Source of the DNA: Lineus longissimus
Lineage: Eukaryota > Nemertea > Pilidiophora > Heteronemertea > Lineidae
Reading direction: 5' to 3'
NCBI RefSeq assembly: GCF_910592395.1
Contig: NC_088312.1
Coordinates: 20,777,292-20,841,291 of the forward strand
DNA length: 64,000 nt
The position numbers were made by a program, and so were the translations under genes. This document shows, piece after piece, positions 1 to 10,821 of this stretch (positions are counted from its first letter, which is position 1; each line of letters starts with the position of its first letter). Under the pieces are notes generated by a model. That model worked only from the letters and a program-made list of their open reading frames with translations, was not told the origin of the DNA and made no database searches.

Positions 1-45
1 TCATAATGCAACTTCGGAATCGAGGACCGCTGTAATATATGTGAG

Positions 46-186
46 TGTTTCCCATGTGTCAGTGTTTCCCCTCATTGTTTGGGAACGCTCAAAAATAGAT
101 TGACAAGTTTTTCTGTGTATCCCCCCTATTGAAAAGTCGTGGTCTCTCTAGCTGCCTATTGTTTGGAAACACTGACACATGGGGAA
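46..186. repeat. Foldback inverted repeat
   Basis: A roughly 20-bp arm near 47-69 (reading CCCATGTGTCAGTGTTTCC) recurs in reverse complement near 164-184, giving a stem with about 95 bp between the arms. No coding content is visible. It could be a small foldback transposon remnant. I see no clear target-site duplication. Confidence 0.55.
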
Positions 187-711
187 CAACCACAGATGTT
201 ACACCGCCACAATCGCGGGCACAATCGGTGCTGAGACAAACCAGGTTCCTGGGCGAGAAAGTTTTTTGGCGGGAATAATTTGTACTGCGCAGGATGTGGT
301 CATAGTTAACTAGGTTTTTTGAGTTGGTGAAGGGGGGGGGGGGGCAACCTGCTGCGTGTTCTCGCTTCAAAAAACTTCATTCAATTACAACTTGATGTAA
401 ATGAAGACAAACCCTCTCCTTGGTCAATGACTTCGGCAATCATCGGAAATTTCCGAACCAAACCAAACGACGGACAATAACGTCGACTTACGATGTTGTA
501 CTCCTATACGATGTGGCACTGGTAGGGTGTGTTCCATTTCTTGCCACCAGGTGGCTCTGATCTACCTTAACTATATTTGTTATAACATCATCGATGGCAT
601 CCAACTTCGTTGGTGGTCATTTCCGACATGAAATGATGACCAAATAAATATCCTTAGTTCCCAAAGCCCGTAATCTTTTTGTATGATTTCTGTTTTATTT
701 GGATATTTCAG

Positions 712-904
712 ATGAAATCACCGTCTTCGACTCTGCTCTTCCTCTCCCTGGCTGCTTTTCTGGCCTCCCTGGTCATGGGCCACCCGCGCGACACGGACCC
801 CGCCCAAGACCATCGGTCCATGCGGATCAGGCGCCGCGGCAAACCACCCGTGAACCGAAATCATCTGTTTGACTTACGGGGTTTCTACTGGCTTCAAAAA
901 TACG
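712..904 (+). CDS. Orphan first coding exon of a secreted protein, possibly a matrix metalloproteinase
   Basis: The exon follows a good acceptor (ATTTCAG) directly at the ATG and ends at a GTTAGT donor in phase 1, giving 64 codons plus one base. Residues 1-24 form a clear signal peptide (a hydrophobic Leu/Ala run ending in MGH). A basic Arg/Lys stretch follows, and the exon ends with WLQKYG. That ending resembles the start of the peptidoglycan-binding-like propeptide of matrix metalloproteinases, which typically reads YLxxYGYL. The resemblance is short. A neuropeptide-like precursor is an alternative because of the dibasic RIRRRGK. I found no second exon on the plus strand before the next gene, so this may be a fragment, or the remaining exons may be unrecognisable to me. 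Confidence 0.4.
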
Positions 905-910
905 GTTAGT

Positions 911-2470
911 AGGCCTACATTTCGACAATGAGCAACTGACCAAGCACATGGGCCCAAAGTTGATTATGCGTTTATCATCCATGACATAGCTTTTTTGTTG
1001 GCCCATCATTAGGTCGAAGATGATTTATATGATAAAATGATAGATGAAATAGAGTAAGGTTCTGCTAATACGACGGCGTTACATGCACAGCAGACTCGTC
1101 GCATCAAATATCACTTCTTTGACATCCTTTAAAGTGCATGGCACTCTTTTGTGAGGCTACAGCTCGCGACGTATTAATCGCGAGGTATTAACAGTAAACC
1201 GAAAACCGAAAAGAATGTAGTTTTTATGCTTCATCCCGTGGAAAATCCTCACTTAGTAGCTCAGGCTTCGCAACAGTGACGAAGAACTACAAACGACCAA
1301 GTATATATACATGTACGAAGCATACCTTATTAATATCGACTTGACGCGGTCCTGAGAAGAAGGTCTTTCATACACCTACGTCGGAAATATCGAGAGGCGG
1401 TCGGAGTATATTGAAAACAACTGGTGCCAGGATGCTTGACAAAGCCTCGACTTCATAATTCGTACGACGTCGTTCGTAGGAGTTGCGAAACCTGCTATTA
1501 TTTGATATTTTATCTTAATTAAATCCATATTCATGCAATTAAAGGTCTCAGCCTATACCTACCAGCATGGCGGATATTTACTAGTTAACTCTTAATTGGG
1601 GAAATTGGCACCAACAAAGCTTCCAAGTAAACAATAAATTGGTCAAAGCTATTAGATTTGGAAAGATTTATCCAAAATTCGCCAGAATATTTTGTGTTCT
1701 TCGGTCTTCTTTATTATCTGTGTCACTTGTATGTCATCATATATCAAGGTAATTTGGTGTAAATTACATCCAAAGGAAAGTTATATGTATTGCCCCTCTG
1801 GGTTGGCCCTTTCATGATGCTGCAAAATTATTATCTATCCAACCCAGGCTCCACAATTCTTTCGCCACACAATTTTCTTTTCTTGAATTTCAGCACCGAC
1901 GTCAGTTCTTCTTGGGGACTTCAGGGTGATGGACGAGTAAAGGGAATCGAAGACCGATTCTTCATTCCTCGATGTTGGCACCAACAGAGGGGCACCCTTC
2001 TCAATTGGAGGAGACGACCGCATGGAAAAGTCACAATTTTCCTGTTATTTAAAACATTTTCATGTTGACTATTATACCTTTCAAGGTGTATATAAAGTTG
2101 AGAGAGCGGAGAATAGAGGGCAAGATGATGACCCCATTTTTGACTTGATCCAATCTTCAAAATGCTGCCAATCAGCCATCTTGAATTCCGTTAATTGGGT
2201 CGCGGCCTTTTAAGATGGATGCCATATTTGATTTTTGGACACATTTTGGTTACATATTGGTTACATACTGGTTGCCAAAAAATTATTTCTCTCTATTGTT
2301 TTTGCATCCAATTTCTCGATGCACTCGAAAGATGTGTGAAAAATAGGTGTACATGTTTGCAATATTGGGCGAAAATAAACTGGATGAACATTTCGACCGT
2401 TTGCAGCGTGTATTCTATCAGTACATATCACGGCGAAAAAGAATGAACGGAAACGTCATTTTTTATAAGA
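911..2470. other. Intergenic, no gene recognised
   Basis: AT-rich DNA without convincing exons. Around 1380-1440 it carries a sequence (GAGAGGCGG..TATATTGAAAACAACTGG) that recurs at 4912-4960, so part of it is dispersed repeat. Confidence 0.5.
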
Positions 2471-2472
2471 AT

Positions 2473-2478
2473 TTTATT
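2473..2478 (-). terminator. Polyadenylation signal of the EF-hand gene
   Basis: AATAAA on the minus strand about 290 bp past the stop codon of the EF-hand gene. It is the first such hexamer I noticed downstream. Confidence 0.45.
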
Positions 2479-2554
2479 AAAACAATATTTACAGCATCTT
2501 TTCGATCATGTATATTGGTTATGGCAGTCTGGTTATGGTCAGTCAGCCTATACA

Positions 2555-2660
2555 ACACTTTAGAATGGTCCCGGATATGACGCAGATGGTACGGTTGCAC
2601 TTAACTGACCAACCAGCTACAGAGCCAGCAAATGACGTAAATCGTACTGGGACCAGTTCA
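2555..2660. repeat. Dispersed repeat copy A
   Basis: The stretch containing GGTCCCGGATATGACG, a GACCAA-CAGCTA core and GGCAAATGA-GTAAAT matches 36,776-36,862 with scattered differences. It lies in the likely 3' UTR or flank of the EF-hand gene. Family unknown. Confidence 0.55.
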
Positions 2661-2770
2661 GAAGAGTTGTATTCACCTGATCCACTATATACAGTCTGGG
2701 TTCGGGTGTCTGTGGCAGGGTCGGAAGCTATCCGAAAACGAATTTCACGATTACAGTCTCTGTCCGGGGT

Positions 2771-5411
2771 TTAGAATGCCGGTGATCTTTTATCCTTTCT
2801 CGGAGACCGGAAGAAAGCCACATCTTCCGTCTTCAGGCAGGCAACAAATTCTGAAAATAATTGATATATGGGTTTTCTTTCATGGCAATAAAGTACCAGC
2901 AAATTCACCAGGCTCTGTGCTGTCCGTTACTGTCACTGGGTATAGAGCCACGGGCCCGGGGTATAGAGCCACGGGGGTTCAGCCACGCAACGGAGGAATG
3001 GTCCGTACTATGGAAGTGAAACGTGTTTTAGACCTACCTTCAAAGCTAATCTGGTCGTCATTGTTTGAGTCCGCTTCCGCCATCAAATCAAGCACTGTAA
3101 AGGGAAAAGAAGAGGTATAAACTTGACATGGTTCACAAGCTTACGCTGTTTTAAAAGCAAATCACCAATCTCATGAATCTGGCAAGTACATATTATTGGC
3201 ATCCGATTGGTTTATCGAGTTGTGACGTCATTTATTATTGTCTGAGTGCTACGCCTGCACCTGGGAGTAAAGAGTATAAACGGAGTTGAACTTACGGTCG
3301 TATATCGAAACTTTCATGCCAATGCATTTAAAGACATAGGACATGTCCGCTATCGTCAAGTACCCGGTCTTGCTGATGTCGCACATCTGAAAATCAATAT
3401 AATTAGATAAACGATTCTTTCATTTGATATGCACTCGCAGACGATACCACACTTGCACCACTGCCATCCAAGTCTGCCGCGAAGCAGGTCTATCGGGATG
3501 GTGCCACTGACAGACCGATGATATATGTATATAAAGTGTTTGTAGTTTTACCTTTACCATTTCTACCCGCGAGTGTATGTTGAACTGTGACCAAAAATTG
3601 GTTGTGAATAACAATATATAACGTAAAAAGAATTATGAGAGTTCAAGGAAATGCCACATATCGTTCAAACCAGCATGGGTTGCTTGCATAACCTTCATTT
3701 TGTGACCGAGGATTTTCAGCCTAATTTCATGTAAAATTATCTTGAACTTAGGACACTTACTTCAAAAGCTCTTTTCAAGTCCTCTGTGTTATCGTCGTCA
3801 TCGGTCGGGGGTCGACCCATGGACTTATTGCAGATTGCAATGGCAAAGTCATAGAAACCAAACTTGCCGTCGCCTGAAATGACATTATGCTCAAAATTTG
3901 TGTGTGAAATGGTCCAGGGACCAAGTGCTCACCTGTGACAAAGGACCTTCAAAAGTGCAGACGATATGTATCATTGCTGGAAGTACCTACCATATATTTT
4001 TCTATTTCTATTTTTCTATTTATTTTTTTTGACCCCCTGGTGGCCAAACCGTGAATCATATGAGGTCGCGACTCGGTCTCTGAGAAGCGGTCGCCGTGTC
4101 CTAAGTATTGTGTACTAAGTTGGAGTTCAATAGCCTCAGCGGTAACGAAACTTACCACCCATGTCTAACGATGGACGGCGACGGACGACGGACACTGCGT
4201 CATTGTAAAGGCTCTCAGGTGAGCCAAAAATTACACTTTCAGAAAACTAAGACTTCAGACTTAGTAATCCCCTTTGCGGTGCCGTTCTTCTTTTCGGGAA
4301 ATACGCACTTCCAAAATTTACATACTTCCAAAATAGCGCCGATTTTTTACCGGTTTTTTTAAAGTAAAATTTACATACCGTCGACGTCCGCCGTCTTCAC
4401 CATTGCGTCTAGTTCATCGTTTGTGGGACATTCACCAAAACCTTCAAGAATTCCTCGAATTTCGTCCTTGGATATGAATCCGTCATCGTTTTTGTCAAAT
4501 ATGTTGAAGGAGCCGCGAATTTCTGAAATGCATGACATGGGAGATGAAAATAAACATATTCAATATGTGAGAAAAGAGACATAAAACCTCTCCGCAACAT
4601 TCAGCAGGCTTTGCAACGCATAGGATTATTAGCGACAAAGTACCACCTTCTGCGCGAATTTCATCAGACGCAACACTCATGGACATAATAGTCGGCTTCC
4701 ATCGTACTTTCTGAACTAAGTTGCGGGAAACCAGAGTCTGGGACAGAGAAATCGATTGGGAGAAAACAAGAAATCGTGAACACACTTCACTTGATATCCT
4801 TGTATTTTTACACTCTCGGAGAAAATCCCCCTACTTTCGTCTCTGGGCCTTGTTGCGACCATCCTTAGATCTGATTTTTTTTACTCCTATACATCGTATA
4901 TGAAAAGGTATCGAGAGGCGGGGTATATTGAAAACAACTGGTGCCCGGATGTGTTGCGACATGCGTTGTCTCGTCACCCTGGCTCGTCACCTCTCAGCAA
5001 GGGTAAGGGAAATATGAGGAACAATTACCTTTGATTTCCGCCTCTGTAAAGATCTGTTCAAGAGAGTCCCTGCAAGTAAATATAAAACATATAACTGGAT
5101 GTCATGTATGGACGTCATGTATATGTAAATTTTGCTTATATGATCCCCCACACACACACACACACCCCAACCAAGGGTGATGATATACTGTAATCTGTAT
5201 TGTAAAATTCCTTCACCCGAGACTGGCATGGTTTCAAAATTGCACCACCCCGCCAAGTTACGGTTAGAGATCTAGATGAAATATTATGGACATAGTAGTT
5301 GGCTTGTAATGGTGCTTTGTGCTTTTTGGGTGAAAATTGCTGAAAGGCACCAGGGAAATTCGGGGAAAAACATAAAAATATTCCAGGATCTAAAGGGCTA
5401 TCTACTCACAT
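2771..5411 (-). CDS. Calmodulin-like protein with four EF-hands
   Basis: Six coding exons on the minus strand, joined in phase: 5029-5069, 4379-4522, 3761-3873, 3296-3386, 3038-3094 and 2771-2850 (stop TAA 2771-2773). A consistent first exon ends at 5410 in AT before a GTGAG donor, so the start codon would be split as AT|G. The model gives 175 residues. EF-loops lie near residues 24-35 (DKNDDGFISKDE, canonical), 60-71 (DVDGDGKFGFYD), 103-114 (DISKTGYLTIAD) and 139-150 (DSNNDDQISFEE). Loops 2 and 3 end in Asp rather than Glu, and loop 4 lacks the central Gly, so calcium affinity may differ between sites. The inter-lobe linker is lengthened and acidic (residues 80-94). The protein ends in a short basic tail. 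Likely a cytosolic calcium sensor of the calmodulin/troponin C superfamily; I cannot assign an orthologue. Confidence 0.85.
3927..4224. repeat. Hairpin-tailed dispersed repeat inside an EF-hand gene intron
   Basis: Begins with GCTCACCTG (3927) and ends with its complement CAGGTGAGC (4216-4224) followed by an A-run. A GATGGACGGCGACGGACG tract lies just before the 3' end. The layout, a GACGGAC-rich stretch and then a short hairpin with AAAA, is the same as in the repeat embedded in the five composite units at 42-60 kb. Probably a non-autonomous element. Confidence 0.5.
4815..4990. repeat. Dispersed repeat shared with 1250-1450
   Basis: A TATTGAAAACAACTGGTGCC core with GAGAGGCGG upstream is shared with 1390-1433. 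Both copies are near genes and noncoding. Confidence 0.45.
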
Positions 5412-5646
5412 TTTCGTTGATGTTTCCCACTGATTTCTACAGACAATATTCAAAAGGCGGTTGGTGCGAACGGAAGAGGCGTCCTATGCCGCGATAATCG
5501 TGCAGAGAATGATTGATATACGATGGCATACAACATTTAAGTAGCAGATGTTTGCATATGACAACGCCTGTTGAGTAATCATTGACACTCGCTATCAGTA
5601 TCATTACTGTGACTGTAATTGATGTCGCGTTGCTTGGAAAAGCATT

Positions 5647-5716
5647 GCGTGGTTACTCAATCCGTGCTAATTACTCCACTGTGTGGTTACTCAATCCGTG
5701 CTAATTACTCCACTGT
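5647..5716. repeat. 35-bp tandem duplication
   Basis: The stretch from GTGGTTACTCAATCCGTGCT to TACTCCACTGT occurs twice back-to-back, almost identically. Confidence 0.8.
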
Positions 5717-5719
5717 TAT

Positions 5720-7088
5720 CCTGAGATAGCAAATCAAACTTGTCCTCAATTACCAAGCCGCTAATTACCTAGGGTAATCAGTGTCAGCACAAGGACCAGT
5801 CAATAAAAGATGCGCCTGAACCGTGTTTTATCTAGATTTGTTTTCTGGAAGCTTCCTAGTTTTTACCCAGCTCCGACGTCTTGGCCGTATACCCCTCCCC
5901 TCCACCCGAGAGTGTGTCCTTCCCTATTGCATGGTGACAGGTTGAGGTGTGGTTCCATAGTGACCCGTGACCTTCAATATATACATTAGGGATTAAAAGC
6001 TCATTGCGAAATTCTTTGACTTTGAACGCGGGACGCTTTTTACCCGAGATCATTTGCTACTGTTACACCGATACTTCTCCACCTGTCTTTAAAGGGTGGT
6101 GCCATCGACCACCCATCCACAACGGGTATATATGGCATTGATTTTGAAGAAGGATGAGCACTTGCACGATGAGGCATTATTGGCATACTGGTCAGCGTCA
6201 TCTATACACACAGTCAGCACGTACAGGCGCATGAAAATCCACTTGGAAATCACTTTGAACTTCAGGCTAACATTCGGCACTAACGACCGAGCTCAAAGAC
6301 CTAATTAGCGGGATTGTCAAGCTAAACATTTGGATAAGCCAGGAAAGGAGGTATATCCCATTGTATAGCCCGATAATCCCGCTAATTGGGCTTCAGGGAC
6401 CTGTGACCGAGCTTATGTCAGTAACGTGTGCGAGGTGAGGAGGATACGACTGACTGTTTTTTCGAGCTCGGTCGTTCGTGCAGGATGGAACTCATCAATA
6501 AAATGGACAAGTGACTTAGTCCTCAAAGACCATCAATGAATACATGTAAACAATTAATGACCTGCCCAATATCACAAATTCATAAAAGCCCATTAGAAAT
6601 GTGTCAATATTGAAAGCCGCCACAAGATAGACGAGGCTTTACCCTGATCTCACTCGTGATAACGTGACCTGCCGAAGATCAGCAATGGCCAAACGATTCC
6701 TTCTTTGTAGATTTGACGGACAACCCTGGAAAGCACATCTACTTTGACACTAAATTGTACTTTCCAACAAATGCAGTGAATATTATTGTACATGTGGAGT
6801 TTATCTATGAATTTCAACAAATCTTAATTCATTGTACCGGGGTACTTTCTCAATCCCCCCAAAAAGTCCCAGGGAGCGAAACGACTTCGATTTGGAGCGA
6901 AACGACTGGGGCGAAAAAGTCAGGAAGCGAAACGACCCGCTACCAGATGGTTTACTCACAGACGACTACTACAACAAGTTTTGGTACGTCGGCGTCACAG
7001 CAGTAAACAATAACGGCAAACTTTTCAGTTTTTTCATGTTTTGTCTCCTAACAAACTACAGCGCGTAGGTCGTGTAACAGCAGCTATA
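5720..7088. other. Intergenic and GNB1L upstream region
   Basis: No exon recognised. Contains the foldback element at 6282-6476 and a short imperfect repeat of GAGCGAAACGACT-like units around 6876-6940, just upstream of the GNB1L start. Confidence 0.45.
6282..6476. repeat. Small inverted-repeat element (MITE-like)
   Basis: AACGACCGAGCTC at 6282-6294 is matched by its exact reverse complement at 6464-6476. A second nested inverted pair (CTAATTAGCGGGATT near 6300 and AATCCCGCTAATT near 6375) lies inside. About 195 bp, noncoding. Confidence 0.6.
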
Positions 7089-8742
7089 ATGACTGCCCTA
7101 CCTCCTCCTGACCCTGCCTTCATACTTCGTGGCACCAGCAGCCAAGTCACAGCTGTCTGCGCTTATGATCCCTTCATCATCACTGGGACGCAAGGCGGGA
7201 AAGTGCAGGTAAAAATGACTGTCACCTTGGGCAATTTTTCCAACATGGCTAGCTGTAAAAAGCGACTGCGATGTTTATGTCAGCTTGGATGAAAATGTGT
7301 TGTTTTATTTTGTCATGACATTAAGCAAATTTGCAATATTTTAGCTTTGCAAAAATTTCACAGCTTACAGTACAGATGAACCTCTCTTAGCAGACACCTC
7401 TCTATTGAGGATACCCTCACTGCATTTGGTGCCAAAGTGGTTATTTCCATTGAAATTGACCTACAATTAGGACACCTGAGTAACAGTAAGGACAGCATTT
7501 GTCAGTCTCAAGGGTGTCCTTAATAGCGAGGTACTCCTTTACTTTATTCTGTGGTTAGCCCCCAGTAAACACAGTTACAGTAAACACAGTAAACAAATCT
7601 GAAAAGCTAGGCTAAACCTGAAATTATTACAATTATTTTTTTCCGTTCACAGATTTGGGACTTGAAATCAAGGCGAATAATCCATCAAACTTTTGACGGT
7701 GGTGAGGGACAGAGTATTCTTTCCATTAGAACCATAAGAGATCAGATAATCACTCACTGCCGAGATGGAGCGCTCAAAATGTGGACATTTGAGGACAAGA
7801 AACTGGTTTCAAAAGGTAAATAAAGTATTTTGGAATGCACCAATACAATCAACAATGTATGAGAATAGATTTCATTAAAATCATTAAATAATTTTGAAAT
7901 GTCAATCCTGAGATCTTTTAAAAAATGCTGCTCAAACATGTTACTATAAGCGAGCAATCGGGGATATTTGGCCTACATTGGAGCTCCACCAACGCAGTGA
8001 GACAACCAATTCCTCCAGCTTGGTATATACACGTACTCCTTAAATCACAAGAAACCTCTTTTGATTTCTTCCCTATTTTACAGGTACGATCCACTGCCAC
8101 TCGGGAACCTTCTTACCAATGGAAATAGGCATTTACAATGAGGAATCAGTCATGATGATTCCTGGGCCAGAAACTTCCGAGGTCGATATAATTTACCTGA
8201 ACAAAAAGGAAATTGCTTCAAGACTATTGGTAAAAAATTCAGGAGAGAAAGGATATGGATTATGTATGTGTGGAAAATTCGTATATCAGAATTCAGTCAT
8301 TGTGATTGGATACGAAAATGGTTGCATTGCATTGTGGGACATTTCAAAGCCGTCGGCAAGAGAGCTTGACAAACTTTCCTGCCATTCAGAAACTGTGACA
8401 GCGCTTGATTATTCTGAAAAAGTCAACCGAGGCATCTCGGGTTCTGCTGATGATAAAATAGCGATTTGGAATTTAACCAAGGATAATAAATTGACCGCAT
8501 TTAGGACGTTGTCTATCACCAATCCCGGAGTTAATGCAATCAAAATAAGACAAGATTCCAAAATATTTGCTACAGGTGGTTGGGATCACAATATCCGGAT
8601 ATTTGGGATGAAAAAATTACAACAATTGGCTGTTCTCAGTTTTCATCGTGAAAGTATTTCTAAATTGGACTTTGGTAATGATTTTCTCCTATTTGCTTCA
8701 TCTCTTGACCAAACTGTCAGTGCCTGGAGTATTTATAGATAA
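7089..8742 (+). CDS. GNB1L: Guanine nucleotide-binding protein subunit beta-like protein 1 (WD40 protein)
   Basis: Three exons in phase: 7089-7208, 7653-7815 and 8084-8742 (stop TAG at 8740-8742), giving 313 residues against 327 in human. The N-terminus (PPPDPAFILRGTSSQV) matches the family start. WD-type motifs are visible throughout: GKVQIWDLKSR, GALKMWTF, GCIALWDIS, RGISGSADDKIAIWNL, a TNPGVNAIKIR segment, ATGGWDHNIRIFG and the final LDQTVSAWSIYR. The order and spacing fit the whole family profile, so this is a complete seven-bladed propeller, not a generic WD40 fragment. In vertebrates GNB1L is linked to stability of PIKK-family kinases; that is family knowledge, not seen here. Most of the protein sits in one large last exon. 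Confidence 0.93.
7365..7550. repeat. Dispersed 'GGACAC' repeat family, copy 1
   Basis: In a GNB1L intron. Contains AACCTCTCTTAGCAGACACC, a ..GGACAC.. block, then GGGTGTCCTTAATAGCGAGG. Related blocks occur at about 9985-10110, 18076-18122, 19790-19945 and 31340-31465. Confidence 0.5.
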
Positions 8743-10241
8743 TTTGTGAGAGTGACAAAAGACAATCATTAAATTTCTGACCGACCAAAATTTATGCGTT
8801 GACCATAAGCACAACCATTTTGGCTAGAGCGCAAGTGGAACTCCTTCAAAACGAAGTGAGTGCCAGTTTCAAGTGTGGAAGTCTGTTGTTTGTTTTCCAG
8901 AAAACAGTCTCCCAGGTTTTAAATGGGCTTTCACTTCATTTTGGAGAAGTTCGGATTGCTTTTGTATTTCAAGTTCTAGCAAAATGTCAGCACATATGGC
9001 CAACTCTTAACACCGTATGATTGGTACTTTTCATGTTATGTCTCACAGTGCGTTTTTTGCCAATAAAGTATTTCTACTTGAATTGAAATAGCCTCGAAAT
9101 TGGTTTGTTCTTCAGACTGAACTATGGATGTAGGAATCTTTTATCAACTCTGAATATCACCATTTCTAGCTTGTGGAAACAGAGGTGAAAAAAATCGCTT
9201 TCCTTGGGACAGTTTACCTAACCTGAACTATCCGCTGTAGTTCTAATGAATCTCCTATTCACATCCAGTTTTAAAAAGGGGCAATCAGTGTACACGGCCA
9301 GATCTATCAGTACACAGTTATACGCCTTGGTCTTGAATCGGGACATTATACAGCACACAAAGACATGCAAGACATCCACAGAGATGGCAACTCGTCACAC
9401 CCATGTGATCCCTGAAATGGCAAAATGAACTTTGACTCAATCTGGACACTGCTCATCTGATGGGTGCCCTTACTGGACTGATTCTGTTGTGACCTCTTCT
9501 ATTCAACAGACACCTTGACTACGATAATTGTTAAATCCAAATTCCTACTTAGGACATATAAAAAACCGATAACGGGCTCACTTAAGGATACCCGAACGAC
9601 TATGAGTATTGGCATTGCATGTTATAACCTTGCACAATCAGTCATCAATTCTCTATGTTGATCACAGCTCAAGTTGATGAAGTATCACGGATCAAGTTCA
9701 GTCCTTCACCTCCACGGCCTTTCCTTTAAGAGGGAGAATTAATCATTTCTGAAATAGATGATTATTGATTTTCTGCCAGGTCCACACTTTCATTCAGTGC
9801 ATCCCTAATTTAGACATGGTATACCCAGTACCTGGTTTGGAAGGATTCTATCACTAGGTGTAGTGGAGCTAGGGATGTTTTTGATGGAACGATATATTCC
9901 TTGGGCTGAAAAGCAAGGATGCAGTTCCCAGCGACGATTGACATTTGGCTCCTGGTATCCAAGATGCAGCCAGAGAACTAACTGTACAGTGGAACACATA
10001 TCAGCAAGACACCCCCTCTGCTAAGGACACTGCTTTTGGTCCCATATTGGTCCATTCTATTGATTGGACCTTTTTAATCAGGACACAACTCTATCAAGGA
10101 CACATGTCAGAACCAAAGATGCCCCTAACATTCACAGAAAAATCTCATCATTTCATCTTGAAATGATTTACAAACACAATGCCATCAATAGTTAAAAGAT
10201 GATAAACAAAGACAATATTAATCGACAATTAACATCAGATT
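8743..10241. other. GNB1L 3' UTR and intergenic
   Basis: AATAAA at 9062-9067 is a plausible GNB1L polyadenylation signal about 320 bp past the stop. Beyond it I see no exon, only a further copy of the GGACAC repeat near 9985-10110. Confidence 0.5.
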
Positions 10242-10247
10242 TTTATT
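10242..10247 (-). terminator. Polyadenylation signal of TMEM9
   Basis: AATAAA on the minus strand, 575 bp past the TMEM9 stop codon. Confidence 0.4.
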
Positions 10248-10821
10248 TACACCAAATTTACACCAAATGTACAAAAAAAGTCTATTGTGCATCTATATAC
10301 AATACAGATATCTCTCTAATATTCAATAAATAATATGAAAAATGCATTAACATAGAATAGACTTAGTTAGCTGTTGGCGATGATCTTGGGAAGTAAATGG
10401 AGTCCAGCATAGTTTTGCTTGCAGTACCACCCTCCCAAGCATTTCAAGTCGTCAGGACACAGATAAAGAAACATTGACAGAACTAGGCATGAAATGTTTT
10501 TCGTTACAACTACTACAGAAATTTAAGCACAATTTTGATGTTGATGAAAATGAAAGACACTACACAGTCAGGCCTAACAAGGAAACAAAGACAAGGCTCA
10601 AGAAGCCTGGAATTTTAATACACCAGCAAAACTTGTCTTCTTTTAGGACACATTTATCCATGAAGCAAAGTTTTAGTTGTACAGTAATATATTACGGTGT
10701 AAACTCATAATACTTGAAACGACATCCGACTATACAACGAAATTTATAATCATGATTGCATTCACAGAATGGGAACCAGTAAATTTTACAATAAGGTCTA
10801 AGCCTCACAGAGTCAATATTT

